Part shown: piece by piece, positions 1 to 8,912 of the stretch
Layout of the letters: each line of letters opens with the position of its first letter
Position numbering within the stretch: position 1 is the stretch's first letter
Assembly (NCBI RefSeq): GCF_039544205.1
Contig: NZ_BAABLF010000004.1
Span: 124,001 to 188,000 of the forward strand
Reading direction: 5' to 3'
Origin: Ferrimonas gelatinilytica
GTDB taxonomy: Bacteria; Pseudomonadota; Gammaproteobacteria; Enterobacterales; Shewanellaceae
Length of the DNA: 64,000 nt
The notes under the pieces: model-generated
Told to the model about the DNA's origin: nothing
The model's input: only the letters and a program-made list of their open reading frames with translations
The model's database searches: none
Program-made: the position numbers and the translations under genes

Positions 1-706
1 CCAGGCAGGCGACCTCCACTTCCGCCGGCAGCTGGGCCAGCTGTGCCTCCGGCAACACCTTGTGTCGCGCCAGTTGGGGAATCAAACGGGCCAGGGCATC
101 CCAGTCCCCCTGTTTGCGATAGAGATTGAGGGCCTGGCGCAGCGCCTGGGGTTTCTGCCGCTGACGTTCACTGAGAGCGTCCCAGCGCTGACGTGCTTCC
201 GCCAAGCGATCATCCTCGATGCAGTACCGGATCCGGGTCAGGGCGACGGCCGTATCCGCGCCCTTGATCGCCTCCGCCTTATCAAGGTAGGACTGGCAGG
301 CCGCATCATCACCTCGGTGGTGTGCCGCCCGGGCGGCCGCGAGCAGATTGACCGCGGGCAGTGGCCCAGATTGGACGCCCCTTGCCATCAAGGTTTCTGC
401 CCGCTGCCAATCCTGTTCGGCCAACGCCAGTGCGCCGTTGAGGGTCTGTTGACGGGCCTTCTTGCGCCGGCGGCGGGTGGGATAGGCCAGGGTGAAGCCG
501 GTAACATTAACGCTTTTCACCACTACCCACTCCACCAGCTGCAGCAAGCCGAAGCCGACCACGGCGATCACCACGGCGGCGACCAGCGAGGTCTCAACAG
601 TCCAGTCAGCAACGGAGATAAGCACATACCCCTTGTGCTCGATCAACGTTGGCCCGAGGAAGAGCCCCGCCAGGATCAGCACCGCGTAAAACAGCAAGCG
701 GACCAT
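1..706 (-). CDS. hemY: HemY, heme biosynthesis operon membrane protein (3' end beyond window)
   Basis: Partial gene: 235 codons are open from the ATG at 706 down to the left edge with no stop. The protein starts MVRLLFYAVLILAGLFLGP, a membrane anchor, has a second hydrophobic segment at about residues 38-60, then a TPR-like helical region (LNGALALAEQDWQRAETLM). This is the HemY/HemYx layout of the enteric hemCDXY operon. Its role is poorly defined; it is a tetratricopeptide inner-membrane protein needed for full heme or porphyrin homeostasis. It is not the protoporphyrinogen oxidase also called HemY in Gram-positives. The start overlaps the hemX stop (TGATG), so translation is probably coupled. 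Identity rests on N-terminal architecture and operon position. Confidence 0.88.
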   Translation of the reverse strand, partial: MVRLLFYAVLILAGLFLGPTLIEHKGYVLISVADWTVETSLVAAVVIAVVGFGLLQLVEWVVVKSVNVTGFTLAYPTRRRRKKARQQTLNGALALAEQDWQRAETLMARGVQSGPLPAVNLLAAARAAHHRGDDAACQSYLDKAEAIKGADTAVALTRIRYCIEDDRLAEARQRWDALSERQRQKPQALRQALNLYRKQGDWDALARLIPQLARHKVLPEAQLAQLPAEVEVACL

Positions 707-2115
707 CAGCGCCCCTCCCCGTGCAGACCCAGGCGTTCGGCAACCAACTCAGACAGGGGGTCGGCCACACCGAAACGGATAGGCTGGGGGGCGGCGATCT
801 CGGTGCTTTGCCACTGTTCAAGCGCCACCAGCGCTCTCTGCACGCGACCATCGTCTAGGTCGAAGTAGTCGCGGATCCAGCCTTCGGCCGTACCCAGGAT
901 CTCCACGTAACTGGCTTGGTCGGCATGATAGAGCGCCAGCTGAGCCTGCATCAGCTTGCCCTTGATGTGCTCACGCAGGTACCAGTCCTGGTCCGGCGCC
1001 AGCAGCGGCTGCACCGCCCCATCCCGGCGACGGATGGTAATAAAATCATCCACCAGGGCATGCCAGCTCTTCACCAGGTTGCTTCGCCAATCGCTGGTTG
1101 CCGCACTCAGCGCCGTCGGATCCTCATCCGCTACCGGCTCCGGCAGGCTGACCTGGTTCAGCGGCAGATTGTCTACCTGCTGAATCAGGGCCTCCATCTG
1201 TGCCACCAGGCCGGCGCGATCCACCCGGGGCAACTTGGCCAGGGTGGCCAGGTCCGCCGCCAATGCTCTTCGAAGCGGCCCGATGCTGGGGTCGTCGAGC
1301 TGGGCCAGGCGCTGGTCGGCGTCACTGAGCAGTGCCTGGGCAGTCGCCGGATCCTGCTCAAGCCACAATTTACGGCCGGCCATCCGTACCAGGTAATCCG
1401 CTTCCGCCAGCATCCAGTCATGGGGCTTGCGCGCCTGCATGCGCCGGCGCTCCTGCTCCACGCTCAGCTGCAGCTGGTCTTGCTGATCCTGCAGTGCCGC
1501 CAGTTCAGAGGCCTGGGCTTGACGGGAGGCCGCGGCCTGCTCGATACGGCCCTCCAGCACCCGGGACTGACCCTCAAGGGACTGCTCCAGGGTGGCGATC
1601 CGGGCCAACAGGCCCTGAGCACTGGCCTGCTTGGCTTGCTCCTGTTGCCACTGCCACAGGGTGAACCCAGTTCCGCCCAGTGCCACCAGCAAAGCCAGCA
1701 GCGCCATCACCAGAGCCAGCGCTCCCCTTGGCCCACGATGAGCGGCGGATGACGTTTCATCGGTAGGGATAGAATCAGAGTGTGAAGCCGGGGCTCGGCG
1801 ATCGGCATCGGCAGGTTGACCAACTGTAGGCTTGGCGGTGCTCTCTGGTTCAGAGGAACGCTCTGTCTTCTCCTCCTCTCCCGCGGCCTCATGGGCAGGG
1901 GCAGGACGAGACACGCCTTCGGTCGGTTTGTCCGAACCGGTGGGCTTCGGCGCTGTCACCTCACTGGTGGCTTGGGTCGGTGGCTCCTGGGGAGCGCCAG
2001 TCTCAGACGGGCTGCGCTCGATGGCGCCACTGTCCGGCGCACTGGAGTGAGCGCCGGCCCTTTTACGCCGGGTTCGGGGTTTGCGATCCTTAGGATCCTT
2101 GGGGGTGTTCTCCAT
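706..2115 (-). CDS. hemX: HemX, putative uroporphyrinogen-III C-methyltransferase-like membrane protein
   Basis: 469 residues. The first 130 residues are charged and low complexity (P, E, S, T, K), followed by one membrane segment at about 131-152 and a coiled-coil stretch rich in Q, E and A. The C-terminal region carries the HemX-family sequence (AEADYLVRMAGRKLWLEQDP). The protein should sit in the inner membrane with a periplasmic C-terminal domain. Although annotated as a uroporphyrinogen methyltransferase, no methyltransferase signature is visible, so enzymatic activity should not be assumed. Third gene of hemC-hemD-hemX-hemY: its 5' end overlaps hemD by 26 bp, and its stop overlaps the hemY start. 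Confidence 0.92.
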   Translation of the reverse strand: MENTPKDPKDRKPRTRRKRAGAHSSAPDSGAIERSPSETGAPQEPPTQATSEVTAPKPTGSDKPTEGVSRPAPAHEAAGEEEKTERSSEPESTAKPTVGQPADADRRAPASHSDSIPTDETSSAAHRGPRGALALVMALLALLVALGGTGFTLWQWQQEQAKQASAQGLLARIATLEQSLEGQSRVLEGRIEQAAASRQAQASELAALQDQQDQLQLSVEQERRRMQARKPHDWMLAEADYLVRMAGRKLWLEQDPATAQALLSDADQRLAQLDDPSIGPLRRALAADLATLAKLPRVDRAGLVAQMEALIQQVDNLPLNQVSLPEPVADEDPTALSAATSDWRSNLVKSWHALVDDFITIRRRDGAVQPLLAPDQDWYLREHIKGKLMQAQLALYHADQASYVEILGTAEGWIRDYFDLDDGRVQRALVALEQWQSTEIAAPQPIRFGVADPLSELVAERLGLHGEGR

Positions 2116-2833
2116 AATGGGTCAGCTTTCCTATACAACCGAGAATGGCGTCATCTCCCGCTCCACCCAGCACGGTAACATGCTGACATCCCCGTTGCCG
2201 GGCCAGCTGTGCCACCCGCTCCACCGGCACCAGCCAGTGGCACTGTCGCAACCAGGCATGTTGCGCTAAGGGCAATAAGCTAAAGAGATTTTCAAGAATT
2301 TCGCCGCTGGTTGCCAGTATGGCGTCAACCCCGTCCCGATGCCAGCCCTGCACCAGAGTGGCACCATCAAGCTTGGGCGGAACCCGTCGGTACAGTATCC
2401 ATGGGCGGATCTGAAAGCCCCGTTGGCTGAGCGATTCTGCCAGGGTTTCTCTCCCCCCCTCCCCACGGACAATGACAAAGGGCCCCTCCCGAAGGGCCTT
2501 GAGTTGGGAAAGCGCCAGGACACCTTCGCTGGTTTGCTGATCCTCAGCCGGGTAGAGAGCCTCGACCCCACAGTTCGCCAGCGCCTCGGCCGTCCCAACT
2601 CCCACAGCGAAGCAGGGCAACTCCGGCCAGCGGCCCCCCAACGCTTTGTCCGCCAGGGCAACCGCGGTACGGGAAACAAAAAACGCCCCCACCGCCCCGC
2701 TGAACGGCGCCGGTGGGGGCGTCAAAGCCTCGATCGCCACCATGGGGCAGATGCTGCTGGCCACGCCCCGTTCCGCCAGAGCTTGCCGTAACGTTTCGTT
2801 GCGCCCTTCCGGGCGGGTCAGCAGCAGATGCAT
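2090..2833 (-). CDS. hemD: Uroporphyrinogen-III synthase
   Basis: 247 residues. HemD closes and inverts ring D of hydroxymethylbilane to give uroporphyrinogen III in the cytoplasm, the branch point for heme, siroheme and B12. The N-terminus MHLLLTRPEGRNETLRQAL and the two-domain length are typical of the family. Sequence conservation in HemD is low everywhere, so operon position is a large part of the evidence. The ATG at 2833 overlaps the hemC stop (TGATG) and the 3' end overlaps hemX, so the four genes appear to be one transcript. Confidence 0.94.
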   Translation of the reverse strand: MHLLLTRPEGRNETLRQALAERGVASSICPMVAIEALTPPPAPFSGAVGAFFVSRTAVALADKALGGRWPELPCFAVGVGTAEALANCGVEALYPAEDQQTSEGVLALSQLKALREGPFVIVRGEGGRETLAESLSQRGFQIRPWILYRRVPPKLDGATLVQGWHRDGVDAILATSGEILENLFSLLPLAQHAWLRQCHWLVPVERVAQLARQRGCQHVTVLGGAGDDAILGCIGKLTHYGEHPQGS

Positions 2834-3765
2834 CAGCGCTCGCCGTAGACCTTGGCCAGAATCGCACCGGCACCCTGTTCACTGAGCTTACCCGCCAAGG
2901 TACGTCCCAGCGATTCGGCTTCTGACACCGGCCCACGGATCTCATCCTGCAACAGCAGGCTGCCATCGGGATCCCCCACCATGCCGCGCAACCAGAGGGA
3001 ATCCCCCTCGATCTCGGCGTAGGCCCCGATCGGCACCTGGCAGCCCCCCTCCAGAGCGGTGTTCATCGCCCGCTCCGCCAGCACCCGGGTGCGGGTCGGC
3101 GCATGCTCCAGCACGCTGAGCAGTTCGATCAGCTCGGCATCATCGAGTCGGCACTCGATCCCCACAGCACCCTGGCCGTTGGCTGGCAGGGATTGCTCTA
3201 CGGTGAGGATGGAAGCGATGCGATCCTCCAGTTTGAGTCGCTTGAGCCCCGCCGCCGCAAGGATGATGGCGTCATACTCACCGGCATCGAGCTTGGACAA
3301 ACGGGTGCCCACGTTACCGCGCAGATCGCGGATCTGAAGGTCCGGCCTCAGCGCCCGCAACAGACACTGACGACGCAGGCTGGAGGAGCCAACGACCGCT
3401 CCCTGGGGTAGATCTTCCAGGCAAGCGTAGTGGTTGGAGACGAAGGCATCACGGGGATCCTCCCGCTCACAGATCACTGTCAAACCCAACCCCTCGGGGA
3501 ACTCCACCGGCACATCTTTCATGGAGTGCACCGCGATGTCCGCCCGACCCTCCAGCATGGCAACCTCGAGCTCTTTAACGAACAGCCCCTTACCACCCAC
3601 CTTGGCCAGTGGCGTATCCAGGATAATGTCACCCTTGGTGGTCATTGGAACCAAGGTGACGGTTAAATCCTCGTGGGCAGCCTCCAATTCGGCTTTGACA
3701 AACTCGGCCTGCCACAGGGCAAGGGGACTTTTACGAGTAGCGATACGGATCTCAGTACGGGCCAT
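2833..3765 (-). CDS. hemC: Hydroxymethylbilane synthase (porphobilinogen deaminase)
   Basis: 310 residues, standard length. HemC polymerises four porphobilinogen molecules into hydroxymethylbilane on a dipyrromethane cofactor. The start MARTEIRIATRKSPLALWQA, the substrate-binding motif GSSSLRRQ and the cofactor-attachment motif EGGCQVPIGAYAE (the Cys carries the cofactor) are all intact. First gene of the heme operon, divergent from cyaA, an arrangement conserved in enterics and Shewanella-like bacteria. Confidence 0.98.
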   Translation of the reverse strand: MARTEIRIATRKSPLALWQAEFVKAELEAAHEDLTVTLVPMTTKGDIILDTPLAKVGGKGLFVKELEVAMLEGRADIAVHSMKDVPVEFPEGLGLTVICEREDPRDAFVSNHYACLEDLPQGAVVGSSSLRRQCLLRALRPDLQIRDLRGNVGTRLSKLDAGEYDAIILAAAGLKRLKLEDRIASILTVEQSLPANGQGAVGIECRLDDAELIELLSVLEHAPTRTRVLAERAMNTALEGGCQVPIGAYAEIEGDSLWLRGMVGDPDGSLLLQDEIRGPVSEAESLGRTLAGKLSEQGAGAILAKVYGER

Positions 3766-3981
3766 CTAACATTCCTTGGCGAATCAAGTTGCACGCTTGC
3801 TATCAAGCGGTTGATGGCCCTCATGGTGCCACTGTTTTTTTGTTGGAAAAAGGCAACATGTCGCGCCCTTGAGATAAAAGTCGTTAATCCTGACTTAAAA
3901 AGGCGATCCCGTTCACGATTTTCTCTTGTCTGCCACTACTGTTAATCTTGTCACACTCCCCTCAACAGGCCCGGTTCCCAC
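3766..3981. promoter_or_regulatory. Divergent hemC/cyaA intergenic region
   Basis: 216 bp separating two divergently transcribed genes, so it must hold both promoters. The cyaA-proximal part contains a CRP-like palindrome, annotated separately. I could not assign -35/-10 hexamers with confidence for either direction. Confidence 0.6.
3940..3955. promoter_or_regulatory. Putative CRP-cAMP site upstream of cyaA
   Basis: TGTTAATCTTGTCACA matches TGTGA-N6-TCACA at 9 of the 10 conserved bases. It ends 26 bp before the cyaA GTG. In E. coli a CRP site overlaps the main cyaA promoter and mediates negative feedback by cAMP-CRP, so the same role is inferred here. Confidence 0.6.
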
Positions 3982-6306
3982 GTGCGTGATCCCTCCGCCG
4001 ATATCGCCCTAAGCGCCGAACTGAATCGACAGCGGCTCGCTCGAGCGGAGCAGCAGCTGGGCCGTCACGCCGAACTGCTGCGGAAACTGCCCCTGTGGCT
4101 GCACCAGAACCGGCCGGACCAACCCGGCTACGTGGCGGGCGCACTCTGTGGCTTTGTCAGCCCGCCGCTGCTGTTTCCCGATGCGGCCGATACTGGCCCT
4201 CTGCTAGGCCTTTACACCATGGGCAGCACCGGCAGCTTCGGCCAGGCTGCCGATTCCGACATCGATTGCTGGCTGATCCATCCCGTTGACACCCCCAAAG
4301 GGGAACTGACACGACTGAGAACCAAGTGCGACGCCCTCACCGCCTGGTTTGAACGGCAGGGGCTGGAGCTGCACCTCTACCTGGTGTCTCCGGACCTGCT
4401 CCATCGCGGCCAGCAGGAGGGACTCTCGTTGGAACACAGCGGCTCAGCGCAGAACTGGCTGCTGCTGGAGGAGTTTTACCGCAGCCATATCCACCTCGCC
4501 GGACTGCCGCTGGCCTGGTGGCCCGGGGCACCGGAGGATCATCCCGAGCTGCTCAATCTCGGCTCACTGCAGCACCTGCCCGCCAGTGAGATCTTCGGTG
4601 CCGCCCTGTGGCAGCTGTTCAAGGGGCTGTCCCGACCGCATAAGGCAGCCCTCAAGGTTCTGCTGCTCGAAGCCTACGTGGCGGATTATCCGGACCTGAG
4701 GATCCTCAGAGACGAGCTTTGGTTCCGGCTGCGCTCGGGCCAGCGGGGGCCGGAGATCGATCACTACCTAATGCTGTACCAGCGCATCAACGACTACCTG
4801 CTGCGTCAGCATGACCGACAGCGACTCACCCTGGCCCGCCACTGCTTCTACCTCAAGTGCGCCTTGCCACTGAGTCGGCTGGAAAGCCAGGCAGACTGGC
4901 GTTACCCCGCGCTGCGTCGACTGGTCGCGAACTGGCACTATCCTGCCAGGCTGATGAAGGATCTCGATAACGCCCGCCAGTGGCATGCGGGCAAAGTGCA
5001 ACGGGCGAATCGGCGGCTGGATAACCTGATGCTGACCAGCTACCAAAAACTGACGGGGTTCGTCACCCGTCTGAAGTGTCCCCCCCAGCTGAAGCTGGAC
5101 GAGATGGCACTGTTGACGCGAAAACTCTACGCCCGTTTCGACGCCGAGCCCGCCAAGATCCCCATGCTCAACCACCTCTGGAGCCATTCACTCGAAGAGC
5201 CCGAGTTGACCATGGTCTCGGTGCAGGGCAGTGCCCACCTGGCGCCTGGGTGGTACCTCTACCGCACCGCACCGGATCCGCACCGGCTGTTTGGCGAGAC
5301 GGCGCTCTACCACGGCGACAGCCGGCAGGCCTGTTTAATCTGGGCGGTCAGTAATGGTCTGGTCGGCGACAACACCCTGGTCCACTGCCATCAGGCCGGG
5401 AGGCACTGGCACAGCAAGCGGCTTACCGCCCTGGCCCAGCGGCTGCAAACCCATTGGCGCCAGCCACCGGAGCGCGCCCTGCAGGCCCTGGCTGAACCTT
5501 GGCGCTACACCCGGCTGAGCGTCCTGTGCAACCTGGAGTGGGATCCCAGTGCGCAGTGGCAGGGCTCGACCCGCTGGTTCAATCGCTCCCCCTTCAGCGT
5601 TGGATCGCCGGCCCGTAACCTGCTGGGCAGTGTCACCCTGCTGACCGAGAACTCCTGGGGGGAGCGTCACTGCTACGGCTTCCGGGATCCCGAGGGGGTG
5701 CTGAAGCTGCTGGCCCAGATGATCGCGGGGTTGAGCCGTCGTCATGCCCCCATTACGGTCCCAGTGTTCGGGGCTGCCCGGCGTCACAATGCCTGGTTGG
5801 AATCGCACCTAGCTGCGCTGGTCCAGCACAGCCTGCACTGCTTTGCCGAGACCCGTGCGGAACGGATCCCCTTCTGGCCACTGCAGCTGGGAGACCAGAA
5901 TTATGGCCTCTACTTCGAGCCCCAGGGCCTGCGCTGGCAACGTCTGGCTCAGGATGCCGAGCCGCGGCAGCAGTTTCAGCAACATGGCGTCCTGCTGCTG
6001 CCCCAACCGGATCTCGGCGACGACCCCTACAGCAAGGCACCGGCGATCTTGCGCCACTATGTCCGCAAAGGGGTGGTTCAGGTCTTTGTTCGGGAGCGGG
6101 TAAAGGAGAGTGACCTCTACTTGGTGGATGCCCAGAACCGCATCAGTCAGCTGTGCAGTCCCAACAGCGAGCTCGGTGCGCTGATCGCCCGACTGAACAA
6201 GCCTACGCAAATCGGAACGCGAGAAAATGCCTTCGACCTGCCCCAGTTTTATCGGCTCAGTCCGGGCCCGGATGGTGAGCTGCGCGTGCTGCCGCTGAGC
6301 CTCTAG
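3982..6306 (+). CDS. cyaA: Class I adenylate cyclase
   Basis: 774 residues, somewhat shorter than the roughly 850 of the E. coli enzyme. CyaA makes cAMP from ATP for CRP-dependent control. The nucleotidyltransferase motif GSTGSFGQAADSDIDCWL lies at residues 81-98, with the SDID acidic pair intact, preceded by the family N-terminus (LPLWLHQNRPDQPGY). The large C-terminal regulatory half is present (YSKAPAILRHYVRKGVVQVFVRE). The start is GTG with only a weak ribosome-binding site; E. coli cyaA also uses a poor non-ATG start, which keeps expression low. Divergent from hemC, with a CRP-like site just upstream. Confidence 0.97.
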   Translation: MRDPSADIALSAELNRQRLARAEQQLGRHAELLRKLPLWLHQNRPDQPGYVAGALCGFVSPPLLFPDAADTGPLLGLYTMGSTGSFGQAADSDIDCWLIHPVDTPKGELTRLRTKCDALTAWFERQGLELHLYLVSPDLLHRGQQEGLSLEHSGSAQNWLLLEEFYRSHIHLAGLPLAWWPGAPEDHPELLNLGSLQHLPASEIFGAALWQLFKGLSRPHKAALKVLLLEAYVADYPDLRILRDELWFRLRSGQRGPEIDHYLMLYQRINDYLLRQHDRQRLTLARHCFYLKCALPLSRLESQADWRYPALRRLVANWHYPARLMKDLDNARQWHAGKVQRANRRLDNLMLTSYQKLTGFVTRLKCPPQLKLDEMALLTRKLYARFDAEPAKIPMLNHLWSHSLEEPELTMVSVQGSAHLAPGWYLYRTAPDPHRLFGETALYHGDSRQACLIWAVSNGLVGDNTLVHCHQAGRHWHSKRLTALAQRLQTHWRQPPERALQALAEPWRYTRLSVLCNLEWDPSAQWQGSTRWFNRSPFSVGSPARNLLGSVTLLTENSWGERHCYGFRDPEGVLKLLAQMIAGLSRRHAPITVPVFGAARRHNAWLESHLAALVQHSLHCFAETRAERIPFWPLQLGDQNYGLYFEPQGLRWQRLAQDAEPRQQFQQHGVLLLPQPDLGDDPYSKAPAILRHYVRKGVVQVFVRERVKESDLYLVDAQNRISQLCSPNSELGALIARLNKPTQIGTRENAFDLPQFYRLSPGPDGELRVLPLSL

Positions 6307-6315
6307 CTTCTGCTT

Positions 6316-6987
6316 TTACTGGCCTTTGGGCCATACCGGGGGCTGCTGTTGCCAGACCTCCAGTTGCGCCATCAACTCTGCGGTCAGGAAGGCTTCCCCC
6401 TGGCTGGGCGGGCTCCAGTAACGGTAGTGGTGTCCACCCAGCTCAAAGGCCAGGCTCAGGGCGTGCAGGTAGGTTCGATCTGCGGCCTTGCCGCCATAAA
6501 GGGGGTCCCCAAGAATGGGGGCACCTAAGCTTTTCAGCGCCACCCGGATCTGGTGGGTTCGTCCGCTGCGAGGACGCAACAGGAAAGCGCGCTCTCCGGG
6601 GCGAACGGAGGCGCTGACAAACTGGGTCAGTGCGTAGTTCTCCCTGCCCTTGGTCAGCTTCCAGGCACTGCGTCGGGCCTTGACCATGCCCCCCTTTACC
6701 GTGCCCTGCTTGCGCTTGGGCTTCTGGTGCGACAGCGCCAGGTAACGCTTCTCAACCTGATGTTCGGCGAAGCGCTCCGTCAATGCCGCCGCCGCCGCCG
6801 TTGTGCGGGCCAACAGCAGCAGTCCCGAGGTCGGAGTATCGAGCCGGTGCACCGCAAAGAGCTTCTCCCCCCGCTGCGCCTCCAACTGCGCCACCAGACC
6901 CGGTTGACCGTCCTGGCTGTGGAAGTGGACGCCGGCGGGCTTATCCACCAGCAGGAAGTCGGGGGTTTCATCGATCAGGGGGATCAT
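6316..6987 (-). CDS. RluA-family RNA pseudouridine synthase, short form
   Basis: 223 residues from the ATG at 6987 (MIPLIDETPDFLLVDKPAGV). The longer in-frame extension is rejected because it runs antisense into the moaE region and resembles no protein. The catalytic-aspartate motif HRLDTPTSGLLLLART is present, with the later PRSGRTHQIRVALKSLG segment. There is no N-terminal S4 domain, so this is the short subgroup (TIGR01621-like) that isomerises uridine in rRNA or tRNA; which position is unknown. It sits downstream of the moa operon but is separated from it by a terminator. Confidence 0.9.
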   Translation of the reverse strand: MIPLIDETPDFLLVDKPAGVHFHSQDGQPGLVAQLEAQRGEKLFAVHRLDTPTSGLLLLARTTAAAAALTERFAEHQVEKRYLALSHQKPKRKQGTVKGGMVKARRSAWKLTKGRENYALTQFVSASVRPGERAFLLRPRSGRTHQIRVALKSLGAPILGDPLYGGKAADRTYLHALSLAFELGGHHYRYWSPPSQGEAFLTAELMAQLEVWQQQPPVWPKGQ

Positions 6988-7059
6988 CACAGCTCCGAAT
7001 GGCAGAAAAGCGACGGGCAGTATAGCGGCATCCTCCCAACCTTTCCCGCCAGTGGCCTC

Positions 7060-7092
7060 CCGAAAAAACGACAAAGCCCGCGGTTGCGGGCT
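7060..7092 (-). terminator. Rho-independent terminator of the moa operon
   Basis: Seven-base stem AGCCCGC/GCGGGCT with a four-base loop (7075-7092), followed in the minus direction by a T-rich tract (A6 on the plus strand at 7063-7068). It lies just after the moaE stop. Confidence 0.85.
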
Positions 7093-7114
7093 CACTGTCG
7101 ATTCGGGAACAAGC

Positions 7115-7561
7115 TCAGCGTTGCCACTGCTCCGTCGCCTGTTGATCGGCATCCTTAGCGTCGACCCAGACGGTACCCTCATCACTGGTCTCTTTTTTCC
7201 AGAAGGGGGCCCGAGTCTTGAGAAAGTCGATGAGGTACTCGCAAGCGGAAAAAGCCGCCTTGCGATGGGCACTGGAGACGCCGATAAAGACGATCTGGTC
7301 ACACAGCCCCAACTCCCCGACCCGGTGGATGATGGTGACTTGATCCAGCGGCCAACGAGCCCTGGCCTCCGCCTCGATCTGCTCCAACACCGACTCCGTC
7401 ATGCCGGGGTAATGTTCCAGGGTCATGGCGCTGACATTTTTGCTGTCACCAAAATCTCTCACCTTTCCGACAAAGGTGACCACGGCGCCGCAGCCGGGAT
7501 CCTGCGCCAGCTTGGCGTACTCGTCGGCGACGCTGAAATCCTGGGTTTGTACAGAGATCAT
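7115..7561 (-). CDS. moaE: Molybdopterin synthase catalytic subunit
   Basis: 148 residues. MoaE pairs with MoaD to insert two sulfurs into cyclic pyranopterin monophosphate, giving molybdopterin. Family blocks are clear: GAVVTFVGKVRD, LEHYPGM, HRVGELG and SSAHRKAAFSACEYLIDFLKT, then KKE in the C-terminal region that positions the catalytic lysine. Last gene of moaABCDE; it begins 37 bp after moaD and is followed by a terminator. Confidence 0.97.
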   Translation of the reverse strand: MISVQTQDFSVADEYAKLAQDPGCGAVVTFVGKVRDFGDSKNVSAMTLEHYPGMTESVLEQIEAEARARWPLDQVTIIHRVGELGLCDQIVFIGVSSAHRKAAFSACEYLIDFLKTRAPFWKKETSDEGTVWVDAKDADQQATEQWQR

Positions 7562-7598
7562 AAATTTACCTTTAAAGAGCAGGCAGTTTGCCAGGGCC

Positions 7599-7847
7599 TT
7601 ATCCGCCGGTCACCGGTGGAAAAAATGCCACCTCGTCACCGACACTCAGCTCCGTGTCCCAACCGGACAGGGTTTGGTTCACTGCCACCAGGACGTTGCG
7701 ATCCTCCAGTGCCAGGCGCCACTTGTCGCCCCGCGCAAGCAGCTGTTGGCGCAGGTCATCCGCCGTCAGATTTTCAGTGGCTTCCACTTCCACCTTATCG
7801 ACCCCGATCACCTCTCGGATCTGTGCAAAAAACAGGACCTTGATCAT
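7599..7847 (-). CDS. moaD: Molybdopterin synthase sulfur carrier subunit
   Basis: 82 residues, ubiquitin-like fold. The C-terminus ends in Gly-Gly (FFPPVTGG), the residues adenylated by MoeB and then thiocarboxylated. Its start overlaps the moaC stop (TAATG), supporting translational coupling. The activating enzyme MoeB is encoded at 32.2 kb. Confidence 0.96.
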   Translation of the reverse strand: MIKVLFFAQIREVIGVDKVEVEATENLTADDLRQQLLARGDKWRLALEDRNVLVAVNQTLSGWDTELSVGDEVAFFPPVTGG

Positions 7848-8338
7848 TACTGCTCCACCTTACTTTCTACCCGGAAGTGGCCGGACTTGCCGCCGCGCTT
7901 TTCCAACAGGCGCACCCCTTCAACCACCATATCCTTCTGTACCGCCTTACACATGTCGTAGATGGTCAGCGCCGCTACCGAAGCGGCGGTCAGGGCCTCC
8001 ATCTCCACGCCCGTTTGACCCGCCAATTTGCAGACAGACTGGATCCGAACCCGGTGATGGTCCGGCTCTGGGATCAACTCCACCTCCACCTTGGTCAGCA
8101 TCAACGGGTGACAGAGGGGGATCAGGTCCGAGGTTTTCTTGGCAGCCATGATCCCGGCGATGCGCGCCGTGGCAAAGACATCCCCCTTGTGATGGCGCCC
8201 CTCCATGATCATCGCCAGAGTGTCCGGCGCCATGGTGATGATCGCCTCCGCCCGGGCTTCCCGCTCGGTCACCGACTTTTCGGTGACATCCACCATGTGG
8301 GCGTCACCGGAGGCATTGATGTGGGTAAATCCGCTCAT
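7847..8338 (-). CDS. moaC: Cyclic pyranopterin monophosphate synthase
   Basis: 163 residues from the ATG at 8338 (MSGFTHINASGDAHMVDVTEK); an upstream in-frame extension inside moaB is rejected. MoaC completes the MoaA reaction by forming cyclic pyranopterin monophosphate. Conserved blocks include KGDVFATARIAGIMAAKKT, LIPLCHPLMLT and GVEMEALTAASVAALTIYDMCKA. The start overlaps the moaB stop in ATGA. Confidence 0.97.
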   Translation of the reverse strand: MSGFTHINASGDAHMVDVTEKSVTEREARAEAIITMAPDTLAMIMEGRHHKGDVFATARIAGIMAAKKTSDLIPLCHPLMLTKVEVELIPEPDHHRVRIQSVCKLAGQTGVEMEALTAASVAALTIYDMCKAVQKDMVVEGVRLLEKRGGKSGHFRVESKVEQ

Positions 8339-8865
8339 CCTTCCGCCTTGACCGTTTTGAGGTGGGTGACAAAGTTGCAGGGACGGTGAGTGGCGTCCAG
8401 CTGCTCCTTGAGGATCTTGGTCCAGCCGGTGCGGCAAGCCCCGGTCGAGCCGGGCAGACAGAAGATGGCGGTTTTGTTGGCCATGCCGCCAATGGCGCGG
8501 GACTGAACGGTGCTGGTGCCAAGCTCCAGGAAGGTGATATGGCGAAACAGCTCTCCGAAACCCTCGATCTGCTTGTCAAACAGGGGTGCCACCGCTTCCG
8601 GCGTGGAGTCGCGCTCGGTGAAACCTGTGCCCCCGGTGGTGATCACCACCTGCACATTGTCCGACGCGATCCACTCTGAGAGCACCGCACGGATGGTGTA
8701 TTTGTCATCTTTGATGATGCGGCGGTCCACCAGGTTATGCCCGGCTTCCTGCAGGTTATCGACCAGGTACTGACCCGATTTATCGTTTTCCAATGTGCGG
8801 GTATCAGACAGGGTCAGAACCGCTACGTTGAGCGGTACAAAGTTGGCTTGCGACAAGTGTCCCAT
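8335..8865 (-). CDS. moaB: Molybdenum cofactor biosynthesis protein B
   Basis: 176 residues, MogA/MoaB family. The MPT-binding motif TTGGTGFTERDSTPEA and the GSTGACRTGW segment are present. MoaB-type proteins adenylate molybdopterin before molybdenum insertion, though in E. coli MogA does this and MoaB has no assigned function. Here MoaB may be the functional adenylyltransferase if no mogA exists elsewhere, which this window cannot tell. Second gene of the moa operon. Confidence 0.94.
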   Translation of the reverse strand: MGHLSQANFVPLNVAVLTLSDTRTLENDKSGQYLVDNLQEAGHNLVDRRIIKDDKYTIRAVLSEWIASDNVQVVITTGGTGFTERDSTPEAVAPLFDKQIEGFGELFRHITFLELGTSTVQSRAIGGMANKTAIFCLPGSTGACRTGWTKILKEQLDATHRPCNFVTHLKTVKAEG

Positions 8866-8912
8866 AAAGTGTTCTCATGTTTGGCGGCCCAACCATCGCG
8901 TGGGCCAAAGTG

